A stretch of 64,000 nucleotides of DNA from Sipunculus nudus (GCA_026874595.1 CM049318.1:44560456-44624455), one strand, 5' to 3'. Positions 1-14,500 are shown, counted from the stretch's first letter. Notes: generated by a model from the sequence alone, not told the origin. Program-made: numbers and translations.

Positions 1-1192
1 GTCCCAAATATAATTTTAATAAAAAATAATAAGAGAATCATATGATTTTTTTAAAATGAAATATAACTGATATGATTATTAAAATAATATTAAAGAATAT
101 ATTCATGAATGCATTCATGAATACATTTTGAAAGTATTTGCACGAGTATTCATATACTTTCATTTTTACCTGAATTCCTATTCTTTATGCAAGAAATTTT
201 ATAATGGAGTACATTATCATATTCGTATTTAAATACAATTACAAAGTATTCACACCATGTCTGGTATTTATTCAGTTTCACCAACCAATGATGTTGAGAA
301 TCCAGAATATACAAAATTCACACATTTAAATAATGATCATAAGTACCTGGTTTTATGGCTTTTATTTATATTAAAAAATAACTGTAAAAAAAATTCATTT
401 TGGACTAATTTCACATTAATGTACACACTAGACACAGTAGGAATCTAGATTAATATTATCAACTGCATCTTTGTCTATCATTAATTTCCTTCATATGATC
501 CCTAATGATTAGTAATGAATAATATGATTTACTTCTTTATCATTAAAATTGAACTGAAAAATGCCATAGGTGACTGCATGGTGTTATTTGGAATATGTGA
601 CATTCTACCCATCGATACAAGATTCTTATATCATCAGTAACTGCAAGTTAATTTCCTGTTATTATAAACTAACAAATTCCTTTTCTATTTTTCTTTTATT
701 TGTTATTAAAAACCAATAAAAATTTATTTATTTATTGTTTATTGTTATGTTGTTGGTTAAAACTACTAGATGAGTTAGGTTGGACACCTGGATCAACTGT
801 GGCTGGCCATAAGCTGCCTGGATTCCTTTATGCCTCGCCTCAAGCGTGCATAATTTGATGAAAGGTCAACAAGGTCAACATACAGGTGACTCAAGAGGGG
901 CTGGAGAGAGCCAAAGTCTGACAGGGTCTCATAAAAAACATTAATAAAAGCTACAATTTTTGGCCAATTTCTTTCAGCTTTCTAAACTAAAAAGCTGAAA
1001 TCCTAATGTGTGCATGATATGAAAATTATATCAACAGTGCTCACAGGACACAAACGTGGCATGGTCACAGTTGGGCAAAATTTAAGGTACTAATTTTATA
1101 TTTATACTAATAACTTATAAAATTTGAAAAATTCAGAACTAATTTTGGGTATTCAATTGAATCTTGATTAAATAATGTTACATCCCTGACAA
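1..1192 (+). mobile_element. Copy 1 of the AACAAG...GCTAAAAA element, left part (5' end outside window)
   Basis: This A+T-rich sequence is repeated almost in full at 1490-2680 and 8660-9845, with the same landmarks in the same order, so all three are copies of one interspersed family. The left end of this copy lies before the window. It stops at 1192, where copy 2 begins, and resumes at 3819 with the expected next bases (TCTCTAGCTTCAGCAATG). No conserved reading frame is visible; short frames such as 257-448 are merely shared repeat sequence. Confidence 0.85.
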
Positions 1193-3818
1193 AACAAGGG
1201 ACCTATGGGTCACGGCGCTCAGCTGTTATATATGATAAAAAATATGATTTAGATATGATTCACGTGCTGGTTTTGTGTGGTAATAAATATAAGCTGTATT
1301 ATGAGTTGTTGTTGTTTAGCTTATGTATGATTTCGATAGTATCTTTGGAGACAGGGAAGAGGATTGATTTCATTTATTTTATTAACAAATGGAGTACTAT
1401 TGTCACACAGATTTTGACTTGGCCATATAACTTATAAGCAGACCATATAATATAAGAGTTTAACTATTAATTAAAAAAATTACAAATATTGTCCCAAATA
1501 TAATTTTATTAAAAATAATAAGAGAATCTTATGATTTTTTAAAATGAAATATAACTGAAATGATTATTAAAATAATATTAAAGAATATATTCATGAATAC
1601 ATTTTGAAAGTATTTGCACTGGTATTCATATACTTGCATTTTTACCTGAATTCCCGTTCTTTATGCAAGAAATTTTATAATGGAGTACATATTCATTTTC
1701 GTATTTAAATACAATTGCAAATTATTCGCACCATGTCAGGTATTTATTCAGTTTTCACCAAACAATGATGTTGAGAATCCAGAATATACAAAATTAACAC
1801 ATTTAAATAATGATCATAAGTACCTGGTTTTATGGCTTTTATTTATATTTAAAAAAATAAATGTAATATATTCATTTTGGACTAATTTCACATCAATGTA
1901 CACACTAGACACAGTAGGAATCTAGATTAATATTATCAACTGCATCTTTGTCTATCATTAATTTCCTTCATATAATCCCTAATGATTAGTAATGAATAAT
2001 ATGATTTACTTTTTTATCATTAAAATTGAACTGAAAAATACCACAGGTGACTGCATGGTGTTATTTGGAATACGTGACATTCTATCCATCGATACAAGAT
2101 TCTCAGTAACTGCAAGTTAATTTCCTGTTATTATAAACTAACAAATTCCTTTTCTATTTTTCTTTAATTTGTTATTAAAAACCAACACAAATTTATTAAT
2201 TTATTGTTTATTGTTATGTTGTTGGTTAAAACTACTAGATGAGTTGGGTTGGACACCTGGATCAACTGTGGCTGGCCATTATATAATAAGCTGCCTGGAG
2301 CCCCAGTTTATGCCTTGTGTCAAGCATGCATAATTTGCTGAAAGTTCAACAAGGTCAACATACAGGTGACTAAAGAGGGGCTGGAGAGGGCCAAAGTCTG
2401 ACATGGTCTCATAGAAACATTAACAAAAGCTACAATTTTTGGCCAATTTCTTTCAGCTTTCTAAACTAAAAAGCTGAAATCCTTATGTGTGCATGACATG
2501 AAAATTATATCAACAGTGCTCACAGGAAACAAACGTGCCATGGTCAAAGTTGAGCAAAATATAAGGTACTAATTTTATATTTATACTTATAACTTATAAA
2601 TTCTGAAAAATTCAGAACTAATTTTGGGTATTCAATTAAATCTTGATTAAATAATGTTACATCCCTGACAAAAAAATCTCTAGCTTCAGCAATCTCCTTG
2701 TTAAGGGAGTAAATTATTTCTTGATTTTTTACAAAGTGCATTATGTTTGCGCCCATAACTTAAAACAGTTACGCAATACTGACATCATATCTGGCATGTG
2801 CATAGAGAATGTATAGAAAAATATGTATATTATATATGATTAAAGTCAGATCAGTTGTTTTGATATTAGGCAGTCTTGAAGTGTAACAATGCGTTTTCAA
2901 TGGAAAAATGAAGTTTTTCATTAATATCTCAAAGGTATTAAGTCCTAGTGACCAAATTCTTGGCATGGTAGGGGATTTTGGAGACATCTAATTGTATGCC
3001 AAATTTTAGTAACTGAGAGCTGAAGCAGGGGAGCTGAGCTCTTGCAAACTGCATAACACTAGCTTGATGTAAACAATATGTTCCATGGTGTTTGAAAACT
3101 TGAATAAAATCTACAGTTTTTGATCAACTGGTTTCAAATTTTTGGTGTTAACAGACAAAATGCTAACAAAAACATGCTGTGAAAATTAAATCCACAGTAC
3201 TTACAGGAAAAAAATGTGCCATGGTCAAAGTTGGGCTAAATTTAAGGTACCAATTTTTTATTTTTGTTAATATTTTAAAAAATTTAAAAGATTTTGATCT
3301 AATTTTGGGTATACAATTTAATTTTGATTAATTAAAGTTATATTATTGGAAATGAAAGTCCATAGCTTTAACATGTTTTGTGTTAAGTGATCAAATATCT
3401 TTCCTGATTTTTTACCAAATGCATTATGTTTGGGCTCATAACTTTTTTAAATTATATAACACAGACATAATTTCTGGCATGTACATAGGAACTATATAGA
3501 AGAATATTTATGGTAAATATGAGGAAAAACGGATGAGTCGTTTTGATATTAGGCAGTCCTGAAGTGTGAAAATAGGTTTTTAATAAAAAATTGAGGTTTT
3601 TCCTTAATTTCTCAAAGGAACGAAGTCGCAAAGACCCAGTTTTCGGCTTGGTAGGAGATCTTTGGGACATCTAACATTATGCCGAATTTTGGATTCCTAG
3701 GTCTTACGGTTTCAAAACGTGCCACATCTACGGACGGACGGACGGACAGACAGACGGACTGACGACGGACAATGGACCACGACTATAGCTCAGATGACTT
3801 ATAGTCAGCTGAGCTAAA
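1193..3818 (+). mobile_element. Copy 2, complete non-autonomous element nested in copy 1
   Basis: The left end is AACAAGGGACCTATGGGTCA followed by CGGCGCTCAGCTG; the right end is a hairpin built on AGCTCAG and CTGAGCT followed by A-residues. The host copy continues seamlessly on both sides, which fixes the boundaries to within the A-run. Length is about 2.63 kb, close to copy 3 (2.61 kb). Inside, a ~460-bp block (about 2540-3000) recurs in diverged form at about 3210-3670. A GACG-rich microsatellite (3732-3770) lies just before the 3' hairpin. No transposase or helicase is encoded, so it is non-autonomous. The layout fits Helentron-associated (HINE-like) elements; that assignment is an inference. 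Confidence 0.85.
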
Positions 3819-4940
3819 AATCTCTAGCTTCAGCAATGCCCTTGTTAAGGGAGTAAATATATTTCTTGATTTTTTACAAAGTGCATTATGTTTGGGCCCA
3901 TAACTTAAAACAATACTGACATCATTCTGGCATGTGCATAGAGAATGAAAAATATGTATATTATTTATGATCAAAGTCAGATCAGTGGTTTTGATATTAG
4001 GCAGTCTTGAAGTGTAACAATGGGTTTTTAATGGAAAAATGAAGTTTTTCATTAATATCTCGAAGGTATTAAGTCCTAGTGACCAAATTCTTGGCATGGT
4101 AGGGGATTTTGGAGACATCTAACTGTATGCCGAATTTAAGGAACTAAGAGCTGAAGCTGGGGAGCTGAGCTCTTGCAAAGTGCATAACACTAGCTTGATG
4201 TAAACAATATGTTACATGGTGTTTGAAAACTTATTAAAATCTACAGTTTTTGATCAACTGGTTTCAAATTTTAAGTGTTAACAGTTGAAATGCTAACAAA
4301 AACATGCTGTGAAAATTTAATCCACAGTACTTACAGGAAAAAAACGTGCCATGGTCAAAGTTGGGCAAAATTTAAGGTACCAATTTTTTATTTTTATTTA
4401 TATTTTAGAAAATTTAAAAGATTTTCATCTAATTTTGGGTATACAATTTAATTTTGATTAATTAAAGTTATATTACTGGAAAAAAGGTCGATAGCTTTAA
4501 CATTTTTTGTGTTAAGTGATCAAATATCTTTCCTGATTTTTTACAAAATGCATTATGTTTGGGCCCATAACTTTTTTAAATTAAATAATACAGACATAAT
4601 TTCTGGCATGTACATAGGAACTATATAGAAGAATATTTATGGTAAATATGAGGAAAAACAGATGAGTGGTTTTGATATTAGGCAGTCCTGAAGTGTGGAA
4701 ATAGGTTTTTAATAAAAAATTGAGGTTTTTCCTTAATTTCTCAAAGGAACGAAGTTGCAAAGACCCAGTTTTTGGCTTGGTAGGAGATCTTTGGGACATC
4801 TAACATTATGCCGAATTTTGGATTCCTAGGTCTTACGGTTTCAAAACGTGCCACATCTACGGACGGACGGACGGAGGGACAGACGGACGGACGGACGACG
4901 GACAATGGACCACAACTATAGCTCAGATGACTTATAGTCA
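3819..4940 (+). mobile_element. Copy 1, right part after the nested insertion
   Basis: Sequence resumes copy 1 and runs through both internal blocks and the GACG-rich tract (4859-4900) to the hairpin. The last few bases of the hairpin (CAGCTGAGCT) are missing at 4940, where the sequence jumps back about 290 bp into the same element. Confidence 0.8.
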
Positions 4941-5236
4941 CTTACAGTGGTTTTGATATTAGGCAGTCCTGAAGTGTGAAAATAGGTTTTAATAAAAAAT
5001 ATTGAGGTTTTTCCTAAATTTCTCAAAGGAACAAAGTCGCAACGACCCAGTTTTCGGCTTGGTAGGAGATCTTTGGGACATCTAACATTATGCGAATTTT
5101 GGATTCCTAGGTCTTACAGTTTCAAAACGTGCCACATCTACGGACGGACTGACGGACAAACGGACAGATGGACGGACGGACGACGGACAATGGACCATGA
5201 CTATAGCTCAGATGACTTATAGTCAGCCGAGCTAAA
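4941..5236 (+). repeat. Partial tandem duplication of the copy 1 3' end
   Basis: The stretch repeats the preceding ~290 bp: TTAGGCAGTCCTGAAGTGTG, the GACGGAC tract, then the hairpin ending GCCGAGCTAAAAA. It gives copy 1 a second 3' terminus. Confidence 0.75.
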
Positions 5237-5440
5237 AATGGGTCAAGGTCACCCATCTTCGAACTTGACCGAGATTTTATAGATAAACACCTTCACTGAT
5301 GAAATAAAATTCCAACGGTGAATCCTTTTAGAGATATCCCGCTCACAAGGTAAAAGTTAACAGACACCGGACGGATGGAAGCCGAACAGACAGACGGACA
5401 GCTTGGGTGATGACAATAGCCCATGAGCTGTGGGCTAAAA
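5237..5440 (+). repeat. Fragment with a different hairpin 3' end (GGGCTAAAAA)
   Basis: The 3' end AGCCCATGAGCTGTGGGCTA is a stem-loop with six-base arms, followed by AAAA. It is preceded by a GACGGA-type tract. The arrangement matches the AGCTCAG family but with another stem sequence, so this looks like a third terminal subfamily. A left end starting AACAAGAGCCC is seen at 27103 and, on the minus strand, near 6098-6108 and 29287-29297. Confidence 0.5.
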
Positions 5441-6107
5441 ACAGCTGTACATGTACATTTGTCATGAAAATTTATTTTTTTTCATTAAATTTTCTATGTT
5501 TAGGAGCCATAAAAAGTCAAAAGGTCAACTGGGACGAAACGCGAACTCGATCTGTAACTGGTCATTATCTGCCCACACATAAAAAATCAGGGCGGTATCT
5601 GCAAGCATTGCGGAAAAAAAGTCTGTACAACTGTTTAATTTCGGAATGACGGAAGGAGGGAATGACGGACATGGGTAAAACTATATGCCCCGGCCACTTT
5701 GGGGGGGGGGGGGGTGGGGCATAAAAATAAATGTAATATATTCACTTTGGACTACTTTCACTCTAGACACAGTAGGAATCTAGATTAATATTATCAACTG
5801 CATCTTTGTCTATCATTAATTTCCTTCATATGATCCCTAATGATTAGTAATGAATAATATGATTTATTTTTTTATCATTAAATTGAACTGAAAAATACCA
5901 TAGGTGACTGCATGGTGTTATTTGGAAAAACATTGACATTGACATTCTATCTACCATACAAGATTTTTACATCATCAGTGACTGCAAGTTAATTTCATGT
6001 TACTCATCAACTAACAAATTCCTTTTCTATTAATTTTTCTTTAATTTGTTATTAAAAACCAATAAAAATTTATTAATTTATTGTTTATTGTTATGTTGGG
6101 CTCTTGT
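5441..6107. repeat. No gene; G-tract and a broken copy of the copy 1 family
   Basis: 5441-5730 is unassigned and ends with a G-tract (5701-5716). From 5731 to 6097 the sequence follows the middle of copy 1 (GACACAGTAGGAATCTAGAT to GTTTATTGTTATGTTG) and then breaks off. Confidence 0.7.
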
Positions 6108-6119
6108 TGTTTTTCATGC

Positions 6120-7655
6120 TTGATAACGGACGGACAGAGAGTGACAGACAGAAAAAGAAAGAAGCCAGACACTCCAAAACCAATCCCAACCAAGGTGAGC
6201 ATGAGCACAATCACTGACCAAAATTTGAATGATATTGCATAATATTTAGGAAAAATATCGCACTGAAACGAAAACCTGATGAACAGACAGACAGAGTTAC
6301 TGACAGACAGACAGATACCAGATACTCCAAACCAAGGTAAGCATGATAGCAATCACTGACACATATTTGAATTAATCGGATAATATTTAGGAAAGTTATT
6401 ACACAGAAATGGTAACCTGACAGCAAACGGACAGTGTGACTGACTGACAGACAGACAGACAGACAGAAGCCAGACTTTCCAAAACCAATCCCAACCAAGG
6501 TTAGCATGAGAGCAATCACTGACACATATTTGAATGAAATTGGATAATATTAAGGAAAGAAATCTCACCAAAACAAAAACCTGACAGACAGACAGACAGA
6601 GTGACAGACAGATGCAATACACTCCAAAACCAATCCAAACCAAGCTAAGCATGAGAGCAATCACTGACACATATTTGAATGAAATCAGATAATATTTAGG
6701 AGAGTTATCACACGGAAATGGAAACCTGACAGCAAACGGACAAAGTGACAGACAGACAGACAGACAGAAGCCAGACATTTTTTAAGACCAATCTCAACCA
6801 AGGTTAGCATGAGAGCAATCACTGACCAAAATTTAAATGAAACTGGATAATATTTAAAAAAGTTATCCCACGGAAACGATAACCTGACGGACTGACAGGC
6901 AGAGTGACAGACAGACAGAAGCCAGACTTTCCAAAACCAATCCCAACCCAGGTTAGCATGAGAGCAATCACTTACACATATTTGAATGAAATTGGATAAT
7001 ATTCAGGAAAGTTATCTCACAGAAACAAAAACCTGACAGACAGACAGAGTGACAGACAGATGCCAGACACTCCAAAACCAATCCCAACCAAGGTGAGCAT
7101 GAGAGCAATCACTCACACATATTTGAATGAAATTGTTTAATATTTAGGAGAGTTATCGATGGAAATGGAAAACTGACAGAAGGATGGACAGGGTGACAGA
7201 CAGACAGACAGAAGCCAGAATTTCCAAAACCAATCCCAACCAAGGTTAGCATAAGAGCAATCACTGACCAAAATTTGTATGAAATCAGATAATATTTAGG
7301 AAAGTTATCCCACAGAAACGAAAACCTGATGGACTGACAGGCAGAGTGACAGACAGACAGACAGACAAAAGCCAGACACTTCAAAACAAGTATCGACCCA
7401 GGTTAGCATGAGAGCAATCACTGACCAAAATTTGAAAGACATCAGATAATATATATAAGAAAGTTATCGCAGGGAAACGAAAACCTGACAGCCGGACAGA
7501 CAGTGTGACAGACAGACTGACAGAAGCCAGACACTCAAAAACCAATTCCAACCAAGTTATACATGAAAGCAATCTCTGACCAAAATTTGAATGAAATTGG
7601 ATAATATCTAGGAAAGTTACACAGAAATGAAAATATGACGGATTGACAGACACTC
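6120..7655 (+). repeat. Satellite array, ~150-bp monomers, about 10 copies
   Basis: Each monomer holds CCAATCCCAACCAAGG, then GCATGAGAGCAATCACTGAC, TAATATTTAGGAAAGTTAT, and a run of GACA units. The first motif recurs roughly every 145-160 bp (about 6180, 6328, 6485, 6630, 6789, 6940, 7079, 7230, 7391, 7543). The array continues after elements D and G, at 15633-15911 and 17831-17927, and a piece lies at 29300-29651. Minus-strand Cys/Ser/Val-rich frames here are translations of the GACA units, not genes. Confidence 0.9.
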
Positions 7656-8360
7656 AACAAGGGACCCATGGGTCACTGTGCTCAGCTGAAGTTGACCTTT
7701 AAGGTAAAAATCTAAAATAATATCTATGGGGATCAAGTGTAAGAGGAAGAGGTAATAAGAGCCATGGTTGGTTCATATGATTGGTTTGTATTGATGAGCA
7801 AGAAATTGTTGCAAATAATATTTTGTGACCTGACCATGCATGTGTTTCCTAATGTTGAAACTGAAGCATGTGAGCAGTTTGTGAACAAATGATCTGTACT
7901 ATTACCATGATCATTAGTTGGCTTTTTGATTAACTGTTGACATTTCAGTAGTTTACAAATTTGTTCAATTGAATCTATTTTTTTGTATAATATATATTAT
8001 TAAAAATATATGTATTTTTTATGAAATGTATACAGTTGAAATATAACTAATTAACAACATAAAACAGGGCAAACAAAGCCTGATCTCAAATTCTGCTGAG
8101 GCAGGAAAATAATGAACAAATGTTTGTATTAAATCCTCATTTTTTTATCACATAATTTTTTTTTTTTAATTTTAGTTTATATTTCTATACATTTCCAATA
8201 TAACAGATATATTTGAATATAAAAGTTGATTCATAATTCTTAATTGCCTCATCATAAATCTCAATCTTGTCAGATAACACCACATCATACATACAAATGT
8301 TTATTTATTTTTTACTGCAAAAATATATCGTTTAAATCTGCAAAACAATAAATATCTAAA

Positions 8361-10967
8361 AACAAGGGACCTATGGGTCACGACGCTCAGCTGTTATATA
8401 TGATAAAAAAATATTATTTAGAAATGAGACACATGCTGGTTTTGTGTGGTAATAAATTTAAGCTGTATTATGAGTTGTTGTTGTTTAGCTTATGTATGAT
8501 TTTGATAGTACCTTTGGAGACAGGGAAGAGGATTGCTTTCATTTATTTTATTAACAATTGGAGTACTATTGTCACACAGATTTTGACTTGGCCATATAAC
8601 TTATTAGCAGAACATATAATATAAGAGTTTAACTGTTTATTAAAAAAATTACAAATATTGTCCCGAATATAATTTTTATTAAAAATAATAAGAGAAATAT
8701 ATGATTGTTTTAAATGAAATATAACTGATATGATTATTAAAATAATATTAAAGAATATATTCATGAATGCATTCATGAATACATTTTGAAAGTATTTGCA
8801 CGAGTATTCATATACTTTCATTTTTACCTGAATTCCCATTCTTTATGCAAGAAATTTTATAATGGAGTACATAATCATATTGGTATTTAAATACAATTAC
8901 AAAGTATTCGCACCATGTCTGGTATTTATTCAATTTTCACCAAACAATGATGTTGAGAATCCAGAATATACAAAATTCACACATTTAAATAATGATCATA
9001 AGTACCTGGTTTTAAGGCTTTTATTTATATTAAAAAATAACTGTTAAAAATTCATTTTGGACTAATTTCACATCAATGTACACACTAGACACAGTAGGAA
9101 TCTAGATTAATATTATCAACTGCATCTTTGTCTATCATTAATTTCCTTCATATGATCCCTAATGATTAGTAATGAATAATATAATTTACTTCTTTATCAT
9201 TAAAATTGAACTGAAAAATGCCATAGGTGACTGCATGGTGTTATTTGGAATATGTGACATTCTACCATCAATACAAGATTCTTATATCATCAGTAACTGC
9301 AAGTTAATTTCCTGTTATTATAAACTAACAAATTCCTTTTCTATTTTTCTTTAATTTGTTATTAAAAACCAATAAAAATTTATTAATTTGTTGTTTATTG
9401 TTATGTTGTTGGTTAAAACTACTAGATGAGTTGGGTTGGACACCTGGATCAACTGTGGCTGGCCATAAGCTGCCTGGATTCCTGTATGCCTCGCCTCAAG
9501 CGTGCATAATTTGATGAAAGGTCAACAAGGTCAACATACAGGTGACTCAAGAGGGGCTGGAGAGAGCCAAAGTCTGACAGGGTCTCATAAAAAACATTAA
9601 TAAAAGCTACAATTTTTGGCCAATTTCTTTCAGCTTTCTAAAAAAAGCTGAAATCCTTATGTGTGCATGATATGAAAATTATATCAACAGTGCTCACGGG
9701 AAACAAACGTGCCATGGTCACAGTTGGGCAAAATTTAAGGTACTTATTTTATATTTATACTAATAACTTATAAAATTTGAAAAATTCAGAACTAATTTTG
9801 GGTATTCAATTGAATCTTAATTAAATAATGTTACATCCCTGACAAAAAAATCTCTAGCAATGCCCTTGTTAATGGAGTAAATATATTTCTTGATTTTTTA
9901 CAAAGTGCATTATGTTTGGGCCCATAACTTTAAACAATTACGAAATACTGACATCATTCTGGGATGTGCATAGAGAATGAAAAATATGTATATTGTTTAT
10001 GATTAAAGTCAGATCAGTGGTTTTGATATTAGGCAGTCTTGATGTGTAACAATGGGTTTTTAATGGAAAAATGAAGTTTTTCATTAATATCTCAAAGGTA
10101 TTAAGTCCTAGTGACCAAATTCTTGGCATGGTAGGGGATTTTGGAGACATCTAACTGTATGCTGAATTTAAGGAACTTAGAGCTGAAACTGGGGAGCTGA
10201 GCTTTTGCAAACTGCATAACACTAGCTTGATGCAAACAATATGTTACAAGGTGCTTGATTAAAATCTACAGTTTTTGATCAACTGGTTTCAAATTTTAAG
10301 TGTTAACAGTTGAAATGCTGACAAAAACATGCTGTGAAAATTAAATCCACAGTACTTACAGGAAAAAAACGTGCCATGGTCAAAGTTGGGCAAAATTTAA
10401 GGTACCAATTTTTTATTTTTATTAATATCTTAAAAAATTTAAAAGATTTTCATCTAATTTTGGGTATACAATTTAATTTTGATTAATTAAAGTTATATTA
10501 CTTGAAAAAAGGTCCACAGCTTTAACATTTTTTGTGTTTAGTGACCAAATATCTTTCCTGATTTTTTTACAAAGTCCATTATGTTTGGGCTCAGAACTTT
10601 TTTAAATTAAATAATACAGACATAATTTCTGGCATGTACATAGGAACTATATAGAGGAATATTTATGGTAAATATGAGGAAAAACAGATGAGTGGTTTTG
10701 ATATTAGGCAGTCCTAAAGTGTGAAAATAGGTTTTTAATAAAAAATTGAGGTTTTTCCTTAATTTCTCAAAGGAACGAAGTTGCAAAGACCCAGTTTTCG
10801 GCTTGGTAGGAGATCTTGGGGACATCTAACATTATGCTGAATTTTGGATTCCTAGGTCTTACGGTTTCAAAACGTGCCACATCTACGGACGGACGGACGG
10901 ACAGACGGACGGACGACGGACATTGGACCACGACTATAGCTCAGATGACTTATAGTCAGCTGAGCTA
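8361..10967 (+). mobile_element. Copy 3, complete non-autonomous element nested in D
   Basis: It starts AACAAGGGACCTATGGGTCA and ends CAGCTGAGCTAA. Host element D is interrupted inside AAATATCTAAAAATAATACT, as shown by the uninterrupted relative near 47595. It has the same internal order as copy 2, including the two diverged ~460-bp blocks and the GACGGACGGAC tract (10885-10920). Length is 2607 bp. Confidence 0.88.
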
Positions 10968-11561
10968 ATAATACTTGATTTAGATTTCACAATTTTTAAT
11001 TGTGTCTTTATTTATCCATAATGTGCTTCATATTTTATAAATTTAAGCATACTGATGGGTTCAATTATATCTGTTAGAATCATTTAAAAGAAAATTAATT
11101 TCTTTAAAAATGCTACATTAACACAACATGGCATCTTCTGGATTACACTCGAATTACTTTTTCAAGGAAAGTTTTTGTATATTGGAGTGGAAACAGCGTT
11201 ACAATTAAGGAAATACAGTGAAAACAATAACAATTACTGCATAACACTTGGTGGGTTGGGTTTGCGGGGGGGGGGGGGGGATTGCGGTGGTGATATTAGA
11301 ATAACTGTACACCTGTCACAGAAAGGGGTCTCCCCCAGTGACTGTAACAAATTAGAAACCTTGGCAGAGCTGACTTCCAGTGACCTGGTGTGGGACCCTG
11401 CATCTGTAATCTGTAATCAAAGCAAATGACTCTAGTAGAGCCTCAAGAAAAAATCAATAACTAGCTTAATTTTCAAGCTTTTATTTCAAATTTCAAACTT
11501 AAACAAATTAAATATTTATGTTTACATGCTGTGAAAATTAAATCAATGGTACTTACAGGAA

Positions 11562-14500
11562 AACAAGGCCTACAGGCCTAGTGCGAACCCGTGCATTGGG
11601 AAATACACCAGGTATAATGCTTCAATGCTGGACCATTACTTCTTATGTATATGAACAATGCAAGTACTAAACATTTTGAATAAGAAACAATTACACAAAC
11701 ATCACTGCTAAAATTCTGGCATGGGTGCACACAACACAAAAATAATTGTGTCTGGCACCACCAGTCTTGTATACAACGAAGCTATCAGAGATATATACAT
11801 ATGCCCAATTTCAGGCTGATATATCCAATTCCTCTGTAGAAATAAGCAGGCACATACACTGTGCAAAATTCATTGTAGGTGGTGACTCCTGTCTTGTGAA
11901 CGAGAAAGGCATCAAAGACACATAGACAGGTCAAAAATATCAGGCCAATACATCAAACTTACCTTGAGTCTGATGCATGGGGCTGACCAGGCTTAGGTGA
12001 GAAAGGCAGTTGCCCCAAGTGAACTGTGACAAATTTGCTGGCTCAGGCTACTGCACTAAATGAACTCATGACCTGCACCTGGCTAGACTGAGTGAACTTT
12101 CGACCTGTACCTGGCTGCACTGAGTGAACTCTTGACCTGTTACATAATCTGACACAGTTGGTAGTCCACATGCAGCCCTCAGGGGCATGACACCCATGAG
12201 GTGATCACATGGTGGCCATGAGGTGATCACATGCCTTGTGCTTTGCTGCACTGAATGAACTCTTGATCTGTTGCCAAATCTGAAACAGTTGGCAGTTTCT
12301 CAGCCTATTTAAAGATACAAACACAATCTTGGCCTGTTGGTAAATCTGTTTACACATACTGAAAGACTTTGGCTAAAATGCTTTTTTTTTCAAGCTGACA
12401 TATTCATAAACTTTTTATCAAAATATCTAGAATAATAAAAGATGCAGTTCTTTCTTTGTTAAAGGTCCAATAAATCTGCCAAAAATCCTTCAAGTAAACT
12501 TGAACAAAGGCCACCTAAGAATAATTTTTGTGCAATGTTACAGAAGTTATAATTGACACAATAATTTTGTAGGAGAACAGTTTTGCAGTCCTCAGTTTGA
12601 AATAGACATAATAATGGCCGTAAGACCAACTTCAGCTTTTCCGATATAATTGAAAATACCATGTCCTAGGATAATTCTTTTAAAAATTTAATGATTCAAC
12701 TTGAGTTTCATCATAAACATTTTAAGCTGAAAGAGGCTAAAATTATGAGGTTTTTGCCCATTAAAAACAGGTCAATGTAGATGGCACCACAAAATCTGCA
12801 ACTTCAAATATGAGTCATGTGACCAACATTTGCACAATACTTGGTAATGGTAGCTTCTGTCATTTCTGAGATTACTATGTCAGTATGCTTAATTGGCCAA
12901 ATGGCTGTTCAAATTTGTGTAACACCACTAAAATCCATCAAATGCAAACCATCTGAAGAAACTTGAGAGGGCTTGCCTCTGGGATCATTTTTGTAAAATA
13001 TTTAACAATTTGGCTGGACAGTTTAAAAGAAGAAGACTTTTAAAGTTTTTTCAGCTTTTTCCCTATAAAATCTAAGTAAATGCAGACAGCAAAAACATAA
13101 GCTGAATCCCACAACATTTAATATGTGACAGATTATTGCATAAAATCTAGGGATGGTAGCTCCTGCTATTCCTGAGAAATTATGGGTTAATGTACAGATG
13201 ACCAATGACCCCCATACAAAAAAAGGTCAATGCTGGTGGTGCCACCAATACCTGAATTTCATATATGACTCATGTGACCAACACTGGCATAAAATTTGGT
13301 GATGATAGCTCCGGCTGTTTCTGAGACTGTCATGGACAGTTAGCTAAGTTCAACTTCCTGTAACTTGGCCAAAATTCACCAAACTTGAACCATTGGAACA
13401 AACTTGAGAGAGATGGTATAAAAGATTATTTTTGTGAAATACTGAACAATTTGGCTTGACCGTTTCGGAGGAGATTTATAAAGGTTTTTTAGCTTTTTCC
13501 ATATAAAATCTAAGAAAATGCAGAATTTTTCAGATGGCTAATTTTTTGCATTAAATTTCATGATACTAGCTCCAGTTGTTTTCGAAATAGTATGGGTAAA
13601 CGACGACAACAGACAATGCCGAACCATCGCATTAGCTCACAGGTTCGCTAAAAATTACTACAGATGCATATTGAATGCAAAATTATAATACAGATACATC
13701 TCACTGATGGCAAAATCTTGAATAAAGTTAAGTATGGATACCAATTATTTATAATCCATGTACAGCGGTCTTTATATACCCACAGAGAGCGGTATACCTG
13801 TGATTGTAAACACAGCATTTATTTAGCATAAATCTACATTTTTTAAAAGCTTTTAAAAAACATTCTTGTCAATATTAACCAAAGATAACCTGAAATCTAA
13901 ATGTCTAGAGGCATGATGTAACGGATGCTGATAAACTGGTGCCAGGCTAGATGATTCTGCTTCACACAGCAAACATATATGGTAAAATGACTCAATTCAA
14001 TCTTTATAATTCAGCCAAAATTCATTCTTTGGAACCATAACAAAAATAATTATAAGAATTATTCAGGGGATTATTCCTGTAAAATATTATACAAATTGGC
14101 CTCAGTGGCGTCAGTCAAAAAAGGTTTTGCAGGTTTATAACTCATATGGGAAAATACAGCAAAGTTAGGCTTCCCATAACTCAGCCAAAAATCACTGAAC
14201 CAAAGCCATTTGAACAAACTTGAATAATCAACATCTAAGGATAATTAATGTGTGAGATTTTAGAATTTGGCCCAGTGGTTTTTGAGAAGAAGTTCTTTGT
14301 AGCCACTTAGCTAAAATGGGCTGTTATGGCATATGACTAAATTCAGCTTCCCATTACTCAGCCAAAAGTCACTGAACTGAGACCATTTGAACAAACTTCA
14401 GAAAGCACTACCCTAGGATCATTTCTGTTAAATAATTTGGCCATATGGTTTCAGAGAGTTTTTTGTAGCAGTCAGTATGATACGGGCACTGATGACCCCC

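Noticed and set aside
3732-3770. GACG tract as an independent microsatellite locus
   Set aside because: It occupies the same place before the 3' hairpin in every copy, so it is part of the element.
6041-7653. Minus-strand Cys/Ser/Val/Leu-rich frames (CLSVCLSV patterns) that look like membrane proteins
   Set aside because: They are translations of GACA microsatellite units inside the ~150-bp satellite and shift frame from monomer to monomer.
2769-10825. Recurring minus-strand frames MSPKSPTMPRIWSLGL... and MSQRSPTKPKTGSL... in every copy of the element
   Set aside because: They recur because the DNA repeats. Differences between copies are not obviously biased to silent sites, lengths vary through indels, and no domain is recognisable.
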